Position numbers and translations under genes: made by a program. From Leptopterna dolabrata (lineage: Eukaryota > Arthropoda > Insecta > Hemiptera > Miridae), in the NCBI GenBank assembly GCA_954871275.1, contig OX940975.1, positions 28,264,729 through 28,328,728 on the forward strand: a stretch of 64,000 nucleotides of DNA. The letters are read 5' to 3'. How positions within the stretch are numbered: the stretch's first letter is position 1; every line of letters starts with the position of its first letter. Below, in pieces: positions 11,330-23,999 of this stretch. The notes beneath the pieces are model-generated. The model was not told the origin of the DNA. It was given only the letters and a program-made list of their open reading frames with translations, and did not search any database.

Positions 11330-14300
11330 CCATCAAAATTCTATGGTTTGCGTTTCAAGATACGATTCAACAATTATTTTAAAATAATTCTTGTCCGTGC
11401 GCCGTACCGCCCTTTTCTTAGGTACCATAAACCAAAATTAATGAAACTCAGTTTGTAGGTCTCATTTGGGGTTTAGCTGGTCCTCCTTATTTTGAATTTT
11501 GTTGATAGGTACTTTTTCAAGTTGAACAAATTTATTTCGGTGTCCGCAAACCCTTGTCACACGCATAACTTCCTCAGTTCGAATCCAATTTCGGTGACAT
11601 TTTCAGGGATCATGCAGGTAGGGCCCCTACAAATACAGAACGATCGGATCGTTGGTATGGAAAAGTGAACCTGAGGTACCTACTGAATTTTTCTAGGATA
11701 AATGTCCCGACTTTTCTGAAATTTGAAGAGTAGTTGGAGTATAATAGCCCCTACATGGGTAATTTCAGAACGATCAGGTCATTATTGGTATGGCCACTGC
11801 GCATGCGCGATCGCGAAATCTGAGATACGCCATTTTTCACGAACCTACGGATGTTATTGAACATTTCACCAAATTTTCCTCGAACTGCGCGGAGGAATTT
11901 TTGTTCACGTTCTACAAAACTACACGTTAGGCTTCATGCATAACAAGTAATAATTTATTGATAGATTCTCGAATCCACCGCATACGTACGAGTATTTGCC
12001 CGGACGGCTCCGGTTCTCGATTTAGGGTCTTCCTGGGTAGGTAATACTGACCACAGGAAACAGTGATCTACGCAGAAGGGGCCCCTACGCAGGAAAATAA
12101 TACACTGTTGTGTAATAATTTGCAGAATATTTCTTTACTAAGGCCTTGCAATAACGAGTCATTAGCCACTAACTAGCATTTTGAGCTTTTCCAGTACCTA
12201 CAAAAGGGGGGCCATGATTTGCAGATTTTATTATCGAAATAGGTAGGTAGGTACTCACGTGTAAAAACAATATTACCTATGTTCTTAGGTATGTATGTCA
12301 ATCTGTTGCGGTATTTCCGGTAAGTTTTGTTGGCATTTTCTATTCTTTATCAACCATTATAACTCTAATTCAACGGAAATTGAAATGTGAAAACCTTTAA
12401 CCTATGCTTGTGAGCGATGGGTGATCTAAAAGTAATGCCTATCCCCGTTACGGAGTCAGAATGAAGCTGATTTACAACTGCGTACCGTAGGCGCATATTA
12501 AATCCGATTGGGTACCAACTACTTAGGAGTTCTATAATAGTGTTGATCTACTTCGTGAATGAGAGACGCTGAATAATACCCGGGCAAAGCTAAAAGCAAC
12601 ATTCCCGAAGCCAGAGGATTCAATTTCCAAGTTCATCTCCGGATTTTGCCATTACGATAATATTTACGGTAAATGATGAGCTGACTTTTAGAAAGGTTCA
12701 ATCAGAGGGGCTCAACAGGGCTTCTAAGCCTATAATGTTTATAATCGATCAGCTTCAGGGCGAGTTCTAGTTCGTTATCAGAGGCGTGTGGAGGAGGGGC
12801 CCCTTCCACCTAACCCTCTCAGTCTTCTTTCTCTTTATTCTTACCGTTTTGACGTTGGAGGGCCTTCATGTTGACCTTCATAATAGAGGGGTGGGCGGGA
12901 TTTCTCCACGTAGATAAAGATCCGTTGTGGTTTACCGATTATTCGAAAGCCTGTGATTAATATGTAACGAACGAGGCAAAGCGACCGGGCGGTAAAACGG
13001 CTTCCAAGTGATGTAAACTGTTGTGGATGCTCTAGAGATGGGAGCGGGGATGTACTGTCTGACAAGGAGGTTCAGCCTTTCTGAGGCTGATGAAGTGTCG
13101 ACTTTTCAACGAGGTTTACCGTCATCCATAATCTTTTCTGTAGCCGCTTGCGACGGGATGAGTCTTCATCTCGGTGTTCTCAAAAAGGATGTTACAAGTG
13201 GTGCGTTCGATGAAGACTTAACTTACGGATCAACCCACACTGCTTTCTCAGAGCTATATCTTGTGGTTATTTTTGCAGTCTTATCAGATAGGTAGAGATA
13301 ATTCATGAAGGGGTCAAAATTCGTGTAGGTAAGTACACAGGTACTTTGAATTTACATGCAAAGCATGTTTTCGTTTTGCGTTACTGGTCCCGTTACTTCG
13401 GTTAGTCAACCTGCCAGAATTCAGTAAATGTGTCAGCATATGTGGGGGATTGACGCTAAATCCTTCCTCTCTTTCCTTCCATCTTATTTCGAGCGATAAG
13501 GTGGGTCTCCCATCTACTGCTCTGAGTACCTTTGAACCCATGGATGATTTTGAGTGCTAAAAAATGACAATCTAATGCATATTTTCATCTCTAAAAATTT
13601 AAACCTGGCTGAGTACCCAGACACATTCTGACTAATCGCATTACTCTCCTTTTGGCTACGCCTTGTTTTTGCCTTTTTCACAGCTACTTACACAGGTACT
13701 TTTGATTGTGGACTTGGATTTATCTGCGCTAATTCGCTATAATTTCTGTGTGTCAAAAACACTTTAGGTTTACAAACCCGTCAAGAACTGTTTCATTTCT
13801 TCATACATCATTTCTATTGGCTCGTATTTTTCTCCTAGAAATCTCGTTTTTAGCAACATTCCTTCGGACAGAACCACTTTTATCAATATATGCCTAGGAC
13901 ACTAGGTAGGTACAGGTTTCCCACCATGATATTGACGGAAACTAGACGGATGAGTTTGGAGCAAGATGACCAACTAGATATTGGATGATTGCACAAAAAT
14001 AGTCCTAATTATTTATTGCACTTTTTAAACCGAAAATTTGATTTTGCGTAATGACGGAAACAAAATTTTTTATTGGCAATGCGTATAAATTGCCTTCATA
14101 TTATAGACACTCTGTTATCTAGGCATGATTATAGCCTCCCTGCTCCATGTAATTAAGCAACGTCATCTCTGAATAATACTTTTGATAACTATAAGAATGG
14201 AGCCTAGTTGATTCATCGAATTGTGTGTTATTTTTTCAAAATCTTATCATTGAAATGTAAATTGTGTTCGATTGATTGTTATCAAGCAGTCGAGTTTAAC

Positions 14301-15120
14301 TACTAAAGTATTCGAATCCTCATGACGTGGGAGTTATTCTTTGAGTCGGTTGGAGCCTGTTTGAAAGTTGTTTCTTCTTCTGCCGTTTGAAACTGTGCCA
14401 AGAAAGGAAAAAATACCATTAATTGAGCGGCGTCAAAGGAATGAGAGAGGGGGATGCAGATTTACAGCTTAATTAAACCCAACAGGTCCCTCCTTCCTGC
14501 GCCTTACGAAATAAGGAACGTGAAAGATAGGAAATTGGGCCAATATTGATGGACTGCGGAAGGTGCGAGAACGCGATACCGCTGGTAGCGGAAACTCGAG
14601 CGTGGCTTGGCCATGAAATTCAAATCGGGTCCTCCAGTAATGAATATTAACCAGCACTGTTTATTGGGAGGCTATTTCTATTGGGAGGCCGGGAACGCAA
14701 ATGTTGCATCCTAAGGCAGTTTTCGGCTCCATATATTCCGTAAGAACTATCCGAGTCCAATGAGGAACCAAGCCTGATGATATCGCTCAGAGGTCGCTGT
14801 CAGTCGCTGTATCGCTGGAGCATTTGGTTCTAAACCTATAGATATTGCCCTTTATTTTATTCCAAAAATATTTCCACGGCTCTGTCAAAACGTTTGAAGA
14901 GTGAATGGTTTTAAGTTTTTCTTTGTAGTATTTAGGCGCCAAATGAAGATTCTAGTTCTAGTGGTATCTCCGGCAGGGAAGCTCCTCGCTTGCGCATGCA
15001 CAAATCTAGTTGGAAATTGAGCTACGTAAACTGGAAGCCAAATGGGTTAGTTCTCGATCACTTGGCACCCTCCTCCAAACCAATTCTGTTCTGACCGCCA
15101 CAATGAGGAATAAATTTGAA
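11330..15120. other. no gene recognised; one small repeat fragment
   Basis: Mostly unique sequence. A short inverted fragment of the family B 5' region is visible at about 12,000-12,130 (CGATTTAGGG...GTGATCTACGCAGAAGGGG...GTGTAATAATTTGCAG). Open frames such as 12,841-13,065 and 13,023-13,295 lie on opposite strands of the same DNA and show no domain. Confidence 0.45.
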
Positions 15121-15890
15121 AAGACGCTGCGAAGTCCTGTACACATGGTTTTATTAACCTATTGGACACTCCTACAGAATTTTGCTGTCCATTTATTGTT
15201 TATTTCATACGCAATAAATAATGGAAATAGTTATTTTACATGGTTTTCACCAATTTCTGAATTTTGGCCCCCCCAAAACATGACCTTGGCTCCTTTTACT
15301 TCTTTTCTTTATACAGATTATCTTTGAACATTGATAGTGCCATTTAATTGTCTTGATTCACCTGCTAATACTACTTCTAGTGCTATACCAATTTATCGTG
15401 ATTTCAGAGCATTTCCCAGATTTTTGTCTCATAAAAAATGAATTTCGGGAGCATTACCTTCGTTACAACCTCAATTCTTCACTATTTGGTCAAAATCAAG
15501 TTTATATTTGGTCTTCTCGCCCAAAAAACATGGAAGACGATACATCACAAGCTCGTGTTCACTAAAACCTTTAAAAAATTCGAATAACCCCAATTTTTTA
15601 CACCCATTTTTCTCCCATAACGCCCCTGGGTGTATTCCAATCGGGCTGCCGAGGTTTTGAGGACAACTAGGACCCAAATTCTTCCCAAATGGGGACCCGA
15701 ATTGTGTGCGGAAGAACGACAATTTTAGACCAAAATTTAACGTAAATTTCAGGCTGAAACTCTGTTAGAACTTCAATTTTCCACTGATTGGTTAAAATCG
15801 ACTTCATATTCGGTCTTCTCGTCCTAAGAACTATGGAAAAATATACCTCAAAAGCTGTGTTGCTAAAACACAAAAAATGCCTACTTTTAC
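15121..15890 (+). repeat. family A repeat, 3'-truncated
   Basis: Begins GACGCTGCGAAGTCCTG followed by ACATGGTTTTATTAACC, the family A 5' end, and keeps collinearity with 49,019-49,790 (TTATTGTTTATTTCATA, CTTGATTCACCTGC, ACCCCTGGGTGTATTCC, GGTCTTCTCG...TATGGAAAA). It stops where the inverted family B copy begins at 15,898, so the B element probably interrupted or replaced its 3' end. Confidence 0.6.
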
Positions 15891-16966
15891 CCCCATTTTG
15901 GTTTATTATATTCAATAATGAACCTTTGGATTCGAGCATGGAAAATAAATTGTTAACCACCCCTGAAAATTTTATGGTTTCCGTTTCAAGGTATGTAGAA
16001 TCCGAAAATGCAATGAAAAAATTTCTGTCCGTCCGCCGTACGCCGTACTTCGCACTTTTCTTAGTTACCATGAACCAAAATTGACGAAATTCGGTTTATA
16101 GGTCCCACTTGGGGTCTAGATGGTCCTTGAAGCTCGGCGTTAATGTCAGTCATCGCTAAGGGTTGAAAGATAGGGGTTGAAATCTCCAGGACGCCGTAAT
16201 CTCGATTTTTTTACGGTTTTAAATAGTTCTCGAACTTGGGAGTTTTTCAAGACCATCCGGATGTACGTCCAGCCGTTCGTTCGCAATAAGGCCCAGAAGT
16301 TTGCACCGACAGGTTTTTCAACAGCAGGGAGAATGAAATTGTGTGCATTCAGCCCAAATATCATCACTAGGGACGCGCTAACAATCGGGAATTGGCCCGA
16401 GATCATCATTGCTAGGGACCACCTGATTATATTCACGGAGTATGAAGTCGAGTTGGTTGGTTGTTCTGTGATATTGTTTCATTTGAAAAATGATGGTTCT
16501 TTTGGACTTTGTTGATAGGTAGTGAAACTTGAACAATCGTTGAAGTATTATTGGTGGGTAAATTATCACACAGCGGTAAATTATTACACAACGGTAAATT
16601 ATTACACAACGGTTCTACGTAGAAGGGGCTGGAGTTTGTCGGTAGGTACGTTTGCAACTTTTTTCACTCCACATCAACAGTTTCCCTACAGAACTTCATT
16701 ATTTGCGTTTTTTTTGCCATTTTAGGTACTGTTTGTCATCGACAGAATTATTTTAGCAACATTTAACTCGTGATTTAGGTAGGTACCCAGTAACGAGTAC
16801 AGGGTTAGGTGCTAACCTACGGAGGGTCTACGATCTACATAATATGTATAGAGTAGTACATACATTATATAAAGGGTTATCTGTACGGAGAGCTGTGATC
16901 TGTAACAGAAGAGTATTCTGTACAAAATAATAAACCGTTGTGCAGGGATTTGGAGCGTTTTCCACT

Positions 16967-17223
16967 CATAACATCCCTGGGTATATTCCGATCGGGCTGC
17001 AAAGTGTAGGGACAAAACTAGGGCCCAAATGGAGCATGTGTGCGAAACAACGAATTTTTTAGACCGAAAATGAAGCCGGTATGCATGATACGGCGGACGG
17101 CGGACGGACATTGCATTTTCTGAATCTACGCACCTTGAAACATAAAAGAAAAAACTTTGAGGGGGTGTTATAAAAATTTTTGCTGAGCGAATACATAGGT
17201 GTATTATTCACAGAATAATAAAC
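16967..17223 (+). repeat. family A 3' end
   Basis: Carries the GGGTATATTCCGATCGGGCT block, the CpG-rich module at 17,088-17,107 and the hairpin TATTATTCACAGAATAATA ending in AAACC at 17,223. It sits directly against the inner end of the left arm of the inverted-repeat element. Confidence 0.65.
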
Positions 17224-17225
17224 CA

Positions 17226-18265
17226 TTAAAGGTGAAATTTTTGGAACAAATTCTGACCGTCCTCATAGTCCTCGCGACGCTTAACCATGGGCTTATCTAA
17301 TTTACTTGTATAGCTGGGAGGACGTTTGAGCATGCGCAGTACTACTATTCGATGAAATTCACATATGGGACCGCGATAACCCATTTCAATGTAGGCTGAT
17401 TACAGAAAAGAGAATAAATTTGGTATTCGCAGGTACATTCTAATTGCAATAGGTGATGTACGGAAACTGGTTTTAGAGCAAAATCTCCTGTCACTCAAAA
17501 GTCATGTTAGGAATTGAGCCAGGTTGGTGAGGCATATACGGACCTTATGGCAGCGATTCCAAGTGATAGGCAGTTGGACGTAAAGCCCAGCTAGTAACAG
17601 CAGTTCACAGCTTTACTTATTACCTTCTGTTATAGTAGTTGAGGGCTTTTGATATTGATGAATACAATAGTCACAAGTCTCTTATAATTATTGCTTTCAC
17701 CGTCGATGGTTGGTGATCTCTATGAGCTGGGATCTACTAACGACGAATCTATGAGGTGAGTTGACAATCATTGTTACCATAGTTCATTACTCTCCCATCA
17801 TCCAAAGGAATTTTCGCATCCCATGAACCAGCAACTAGAGGCAATCGTGTTTAAGAGAGTCGATTTATATCATTCACTCCACGCAAACGACATCGTTTAG
17901 TGGAGCCAATCACAGTTTTGGTGTCAGTGTCAGATTTTAACTGGAATCCGGTGGCCGGACATTTATCTAGCGCTTGGGGTCAAACGCTTCGGTCAATTAA
18001 TTTTGGACCCGGATTGCTCCGGACAGAAGACAATGTTCACGGCTCCTACAACTTCTTTCTCGCCCCCTTGTGATTGCAGTTTTCAGAAAAAACAAAACTC
18101 GATTCAAGTCAATGCGGTCTTCACCTATGTTTCGAGAAGAATAAGCTACCATTATAATTACATTATATGATCATGAACTACGAAAACATGATATAAAAGT
18201 AAACTCTGCCTACTTTTTAATGTAGAATCTGTCATCAGAAATCACAAAACTGTTCTACCTATTGT
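17226..18265. other. unique spacer, no gene recognised
   Basis: DNA between the inverted arms. No open frame longer than about 60 codons and no recognised motif. Confidence 0.4.
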
Positions 18266-19319
18266 AAAAACGCTGCAAATCCCTGCGCAACGGTTTATTA
18301 TTTTGTACAGAATACCCTTCTGTTACAGATCACATTTCTCCGTATAGATAACCCTTCTACATAATATATGTACTATTCTATACATATTATGTCGATCGCA
18401 GACCCTCCGTAGGTTAGTACCTAACCCCGTACTCGTTACTAGGTACCTACCTAAATCACGAGTTGAATGTTGCTCAAATAATTGTGACGATGACAAACAG
18501 TACCTAAAATGGCAAAAAAAACGCAAATAATGAAGTTCTTTAGGGAAACTGTTGATGTGGAGTGAAAAAAGTTGCAAACGTACCTACCGACAAACTCCAG
18601 CCCCTTCTACGTAGAACCGTTGTGTAATAATTTACCGTTGTTTAATAATTTACCCATCAATAATAATTCAACGTTTGTTCAAGTTTCTCTACCTATCACC
18701 AAACTCCAAAAGAGCCATCATTTTTCAAATGAAATAATATCACAGAGCAACCAACTCGACACCATACTCCGTGAATATAATCAGGTGCTCCCTAGCAATG
18801 ATGATCTCGGGCCAATTCCCGATTGGTAGCGCGTCCCTAGTGCTGATATTTGGGCTGAATGCACACAATTTCATTCACCCTGCTGTTGAAAAAGCCTGTC
18901 GGTGCAAACTTCTAGGCCTTACTGTGAACGAACGGCTGGACGTATAATGCTCCGGGTGGTCTTGAAAAACTCCCAAGTTCGACAACTATTTAAAATCGTT
19001 AAAAAAAATCGAGTTAACGGCGTCCTGGAGATCTCATCCTCTATTTTTCACCCCTTAGGGATGACTGACATTAACGCCGAGCTTCAAGGACCAATTAGAC
19101 CCCAACTGGGACCTATAAATCGAATTTCGTCAATTTTGGTTCATGGTAACTAAGAAAAGTGCGAAGTACGGCATATGGCGTACGGCGGACGGACAGAATT
19201 TTTTTTATTACATTTTCGGATTCTGCATGCCTTGAAACGGGAACCATACAATTTTGAGGGGGTTAAATTTTTTTTCATGCTCGATTCCAAAGGTTCATTA
19301 TTGAAAATAATAAACCAAA

Positions 19320-21360
19320 AATCTTCCTGTATACCTCTACTTCCCGAGTTGCCAATCCCCTTTCCACCCATATTTTTCCCCTGGAACTCAAATCAGTCCT
19401 TGGGAAATTGTTTTTTATTGCTAAAGGTGACCTTCAATTTATTTTAATGAATGGTCCAGTAAAATGAATCCTTCCTGTGCAAATACACTTTAATCTCACA
19501 ACCTTATTAAGTTATATAAACAGCTCGCAAACAATGATTAGTACTTGGACGTATCATCAAGTTGTTCGGGTATTGGGCAATGTTAAACATTGGTGTAAAA
19601 GTATGTGCGTTACTGCTGTCACTTGAACTCTGCTTGGTTATGCCTCATCAGAGCCAGCTCAACGGTCTCTAAGCTCCACTAATGGGAGGGGAATATTGTG
19701 CCGATTTCTACTCATATTCTCGTGCCTCGGGCAAAGCAGAGTTAGTTTACTTCTCCCTCAACAAATACCCTGTTTCACATCAGTTTATTATTATTTAATA
19801 ACGTTTGATAACAACTTGAATAATAGCAAATTGAATATTATATACCCCAGACGAACAGGGATTAGAAAAGTTCCTACAGGATGGTTCTAGAAACTTCGTA
19901 ACCCTGAGTCAGTTTATGTTTCGAAACGCCATACTTCGAAAAATGTCGGTGGAGCAGTACTCGTGCTAATTTGAACAGAGTTCAATTTTCACGAATTTTG
20001 ATATCACCCAGAGCATTATACAACAAACAATTCATTCACAATGAGTTCTGCAAGTTTGAACCGAGAAGAACATCATCAAAGTAAGAGTGATTCAGACATT
20101 GCCCAGTTATCATATAGTGATAGAGAAGAACTCAAGCTGATTCCAAATACCCGTTTGTTTTGAGACACTTCTTGATTTCTAGAAAATAAGGCAATATTGA
20201 ATATTTTGTTGGTATCTACTTCGCGAAAGAGATCAGCGATGTAGGTTGGTGTTCAGCAGGCACCACAAAAATCTGGGGGCCCATTGCTTACATCAGTGGC
20301 ATGACCAAATTTCATTAATTTTGGTTAATGGTAAGTAAGGAAAGTACGAAGTACGGCGTACGGACAGATATTTGTTTATTCCATTTTGAGATTCTACCTC
20401 CCATGAAACGCAAACTATAATATCATTTTGAGAAAGGTTAAATACTTTTTTTCATGCACGACTCCGAAGGTTCACTGTTGAAAATGATAAACCAAAATTA
20501 GAAATAAGACGCCTGATTGTCTGAAGAAGGCAACAATATTTTTTGGTGATTTTCCAGTCACTGCTCTAAGTAGAAAAGCATCTTAATTACCTGCGAGGGC
20601 CGAGGGGAAGTAAGAGGCTGCCCTCGGAAAGATTAAATTTCATCCCGTTTCTTTTCTGTTTATATTCTTTCTTCCTTCTTTGACTCTATTTTATTTGTTT
20701 CCGAAGACACTAAGGTTTTAATAGGCTTATCAGCTGTTTTTTCCGCCTTATTACAAGCACCAGAAAATATAATCGTATTTCAGAAATTACTACCTACTTG
20801 CTCATTAATTATTGCTATTTTTTTCTTTTGATTCCTGCTTCCGATCACAAAGAACCAAAATCACTCACAAGCAATCAATAATTATTGTCATTTCCATCGT
20901 AAATCCTAAACTACAAATTTCCATGGTCAGTGCTAGTCTGATGGCTTTAATTGCGTTGGAGGCGTTAAAACTTCAATTACAGTTTCATTATAGAATTTAA
21001 TACTATATATTTATCTGGATGAAATGTTTTGCAAATTGGTCAGCTAATGTTCTAGGGCGATTTCACTCTGCACTTTGCAACATGATGTGTGACATTTTCC
21101 TGGTCACAGTTGCATTATTTGTCTTTGTCTAGATTTCGTCCGCGCGATTATTGCCTGCCTCTCGTGAAAATGATGAGTAGAATTTTTATAATATTATAAC
21201 CTGTGCTTGAATTTGGAACTGACTGATGATTTTTTTGGATTCCACGAAATAGATTTCTTCATTGGTTTGTTAGTTTGTATTATATTTTTGGATACAGTAA
21301 TAGTCTTCCCTTTCCGTTGCCTACACGGTGAAACTACGTCTTCTCACTTCGTCACCTTCA
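19320..21360. other. mostly unique; one family B/A 3' module
   Basis: A degenerate 3' module with the CGGCGTACGGACAGA motif and terminal hairpin sits at about 20,300-20,500. A 40-codon frame with a good start context (ATGAGTTCTGCAAG at 20,041) is noted separately. The rest is AT-rich with no recognised feature. Confidence 0.4.
20041..20163 (+). CDS. orphan 40-codon frame, possible exon
   Basis: Opens with ATG after TTCACA, a reasonable insect start context, and encodes a hydrophilic Ser/Glu/Asp-rich peptide starting MSSASLNREEHHQSKSDSD. The composition is more protein-like than the surrounding frames. A GTAAGAG sequence at about 20,079 could act as a splice donor. No family is recognised, there is no neighbouring exon to support it, and it may be chance. 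Confidence 0.15.
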   Translation: MSSASLNREEHHQSKSDSDIAQLSYSDREELKLIPNTRLF

Positions 21361-21364
21361 TGTT

Positions 21365-22130
21365 TTTTGTTTATTATTTTCAGAAATGAACCTTTGAAAT
21401 CGAGCATGACTTTTACTCCCTCCTCCCCCCACCATCAGAATGTTGTGTATTCCGTTTCACGGTACTTGGACACAAAAAATGGGGTAAAAATGCTGCAAAT
21501 TATGAAACAATGGTTTATTATTTACCGGTATAGATGCCCCTTCTGCGTAGATCACTGTTTTATGTGGTCAGTACCTACCCTCGACCTTCCCACGAGAGAG
21601 TCCTAAATCAAGTACTGGAGCCAGCCCCGCAATCACATTTCATAAATATGCGGTGGAATCAAGAATTCTGTCATGGAGCATAGCGTTTGATCATATTTTT
21701 TTTAAACGGTGCAACGGTTTATTATTTCCCTCTATAGATGCCCTTTCTGCGTAGGTCACTGTTTTCTGTGGTCAATACCCTCGAGCTCCTCCCATGAAAG
21801 CAATGATCGAGTTTTGGAGCCGGCCCGGGAATTGCAGTTCCATACAAATGCGCGGGGTTCAATAATTCAGTCGTTAATAATTTGTAGTTATTCATGAAGC
21901 ATAAGCTAAATAATAAACTGTTGTGTACTAATTTACCTAGATGCCCCTTCTGCGTAAATCAGTGTTTTCTGTGGTCAATACCTACCCTCGAGCTCCCCCC
22001 AAGAAAGCCCTAAATCGAGAGTTGGAAGCCAGCCCGGGAATTACATTTCATAAAAATGCGCGAGATTAAATAATTCAATAATTAATTATTTGTTGTTATT
22101 CATGAAGCATAACGTTTGCCCAAGTTGCAA
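21365..22130 (+). repeat. cluster of family B 5' fragments
   Basis: Three successive copies of the B 5' region, each recognisable by a GGTTTATTATTT or similar start, GATGCCCCTTCTGCGTAG, CACTGTTTTCTGTGGTCA, CCTCGAGCTCC and AAATCGAGT blocks (starts near 21,487, 21,708 and 21,905). A hairpin-type end (TTTATTATTTTCAGAAATGA) precedes them at 21,368. No coding sequence. Confidence 0.6.
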
Positions 22131-22159
22131 AAGTACCTACCATCAAAATCCAAAAGGAC

Positions 22160-22435
22160 AGACAGTTTTTGGCTTACTATTTTCAATAATGAACCTTTGG
22201 AATCGATCATGAAAAAAATTGCTAACCCCCCGCTCAACATTTGATGGTTTACGTTTCAAGGTACGTAGAATCCGAAAATGCAATAAAAAAAATTTCTGTC
22301 CGTCCGCCGTGCGCCGTACTTTGCACTTTTCGTAGTTACCATGAACCAAAATTATTGAAATTTGGTTTGTAGGTCCCGTTTGGGGTCTAGTTGGTCCTCG
22401 AAGCTCGATGTTACTGTCAGTCATACTAATGGTAG
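22160..22435 (-). repeat. family B 3' part, inverted
   Basis: Reads on the minus strand as AACxTCGAGCTTCGAGGACC, the CpG-rich module at about 22,296-22,316, CCTTGAAACG and the terminal hairpin near 22,170-22,200. Confidence 0.65.
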
Positions 22436-22860
22436 TCAGATACTAATGATATCTATTATCTATGACTATCTATGATACTGATGAGCTTGGAACGATTCAA
22501 CCTGGAACAACGCTGCTAATTATTAAAAAACGGTTTTTATTTACCTGCCTGTATTATAGATGCCCCTTCTGCGAAGATCTCTGTTTTCTGTGATCAATAC
22601 CTACCCAGAAAAGCCGTAAATCGAGTACTGGAGCCGGCCGGGAAATTAAAGATGTGTATCAATTCGGTGGGTTCAATAATTCTATCATTAATATTATTGT
22701 TTTTTGATATTCAGGAAGCATAAAGTTTGTTGAAGTGACCTATCAACAGAATCCAAAATAACCATCATTCTTTAAATGAAACAATATCACAAAACAACCA
22801 ACTCTATTTCATACAGCCATGCGTAATTAAATTCAAGTGTTCCCTAGCAATGGTATCTAG

Positions 22861-23027
22861 ACTGGATGCATACCGTTTCATTCACGATCATATTGACGAA
22901 GCTTGTCGGTGCAATATTCAGAACCTGACTGTGTGAGAAGCCTCCAGCAGTTCATTCAGTCAGGCTCTGAATATTGTGCCGACAAGCTTCGTCAATATGA
23001 TCGTGAATGAAACGGTATACATCCAGT
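22861..23027. repeat. 70-bp near-perfect hairpin, 27-nt loop
   Basis: Arms 22,861-22,930 and 22,958-23,027 pair over 70 positions with about four mismatches. The loop is 22,931-22,957. A pre-miRNA-like shape, but the arms are family B sequence (compare 29,690-29,735 and 51,175-51,215), so this is the centre of a palindromic repeat rather than an obvious miRNA gene. Confidence 0.8.
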
Positions 23028-23037
23028 TTAACTGATT

Positions 23038-23054
23038 GGGGGGGGGGGGGGGGG
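23038..23054. repeat. 17-base G run
   Basis: Uninterrupted G run immediately right of the hairpin. Similar runs occur at 39,697-39,713 (17), 43,645-43,658 (14), 44,609-44,620 (12) and, as C, 50,890-50,902 (13). Confidence 0.9.
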
Positions 23055-23257
23055 TTAGTTTATCTGATTGTAATCACACATGGCTGTCTGAAATCGAGTT
23101 GGTTGTTTTGTGATATTATTTCATTTGAAGAATGGTGGTTATTTTGGATTTTGTTGATAGATACCTACTTTTGTAACTTCAACAAACGTTATGCTTCCTG
23201 GATATCAACAAATAATAATTAATGATGGAATTATTGAATACACTGCATAGGTATATA

Positions 23258-23826
23258 TCTTATTATATTATAAATTCGAATCTCTGTCTGTCTGTCTGTC
23301 TGTCTGCTGTCGGCCAAACGGCTCGACGGATATCGACCAAATTTGGCACGAATATCCAGTAGGCTCCCAAGTTGTGCAACGTCGCATTTTTAATTCCCTC
23401 ACCATAGCGGAACTATGGTCGACCATGGTCAACTTCGTTAATTGAAATGGAAACCCCTATTTTTTATCGCGTATTCGTAATCTACGTGAAATTCTATCTA
23501 CGATCGACCCTTCGGACTACCCCCGCGGTCGACCATAGCGCATCCATGGGCCCCTCCATGGTCGAATCCCGAATTGCTCAACGGATATCGACCAAATTTG
23601 GCACCAATATCCGGTAGCCTCCCAAGTTGAACGTAGGAGCATTTTTAATTCCCTGACCATAGCGGAAATATGGTCGACCATGGTCAACTCCTGAATGGCT
23701 TGACGGATTTTGATAAAATTGGGCACAAATACCCGGTAGGCTATGGGATTTTTCCGTCGTTTGTTGGTTCCACGATACTGCGTACAGCGAATCTCAGATA
23801 GCGAGCGAAGCGAGCGGTCAGGCTAG
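23258..23826 (+). mobile_element. non-autonomous Helitron
   Basis: Begins TCTTATTATATTATAAA after an A and ends with a GC-rich short hairpin (GCGAGCGAAGCGAGC at 23,801-23,815) followed by GGTCAGGCTAG and then T. This fits the TC...CTRR rule with insertion between A and T. Near the 5' end is a six-fold (CTGT) run. Inside are two or three direct units of about 110-190 bases starting at CGACGGATATCGACC or the like (23,330, 23,578, 23,700). There is no Rep/helicase frame. The palindrome around it gives a built-in empty-site comparison that supports both ends. Confidence 0.7.
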
Positions 23827-23999
23827 TAAATCTATAATTCCCCGGCCGGCTCCATTGCTCGATTTACGGCTTTCCAGGGTAGGTATTGATCACAGAAAAC
23901 GTTGATCTTCGCGTTGTTCCAGGTTGAATTGTTCCAAGCTCATCATCATCAAAAATAATCATAGATAATAGATATCATTAGTATATATTACCTCTCATT

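Larger units (their letters stand above)
15898..19316. mobile_element. foldback-type element with ~1.05-kb inverted arms
   Basis: A family B copy at 15,898-16,966 (minus orientation) is mirrored by 18,268-19,316 (plus orientation). Both outer ends carry the hairpin GGTTTATTAT...AATAATGAACC. Both inner ends carry GCTGCAAATCCCTGC next to GGTTTATTATTTTGTACA. The arms correspond block for block, including the CCTCCGTAGGTTAGTACCTA segment (16,805-16,830 / 18,400-18,425) and the GTTGCAAACGTACCTACCGA segment. The 1.3-kb spacer holds a family A 3' end (16,967-17,223) and unique DNA (17,226-18,265). No transposase frame is visible, so it is either non-autonomous or two independent copies in inverse orientation. 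Confidence 0.6.
22436..23985. repeat. 1-kb palindrome interrupted by a Helitron
   Basis: Left arm 22,436-22,930 is mirrored by 22,958-23,257 plus 23,827-23,985. Matching landmarks are ATACTAATGATATCTATTAT / ATAGATATCATTAGTATA at the outer ends, GGAGCCGGCC / GGCCGGCTCC, AAAATAACCATCATTC / GAATGGTGGTTATTTT and GAAACAATATCACAAAACAA / TTTTGTGATATTATTTC. Removing 23,258-23,826 places the centre of symmetry near 22,944, inside the tight hairpin at 22,861-23,027. The sequence of each arm belongs to family B. Non-coding. Confidence 0.65.
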
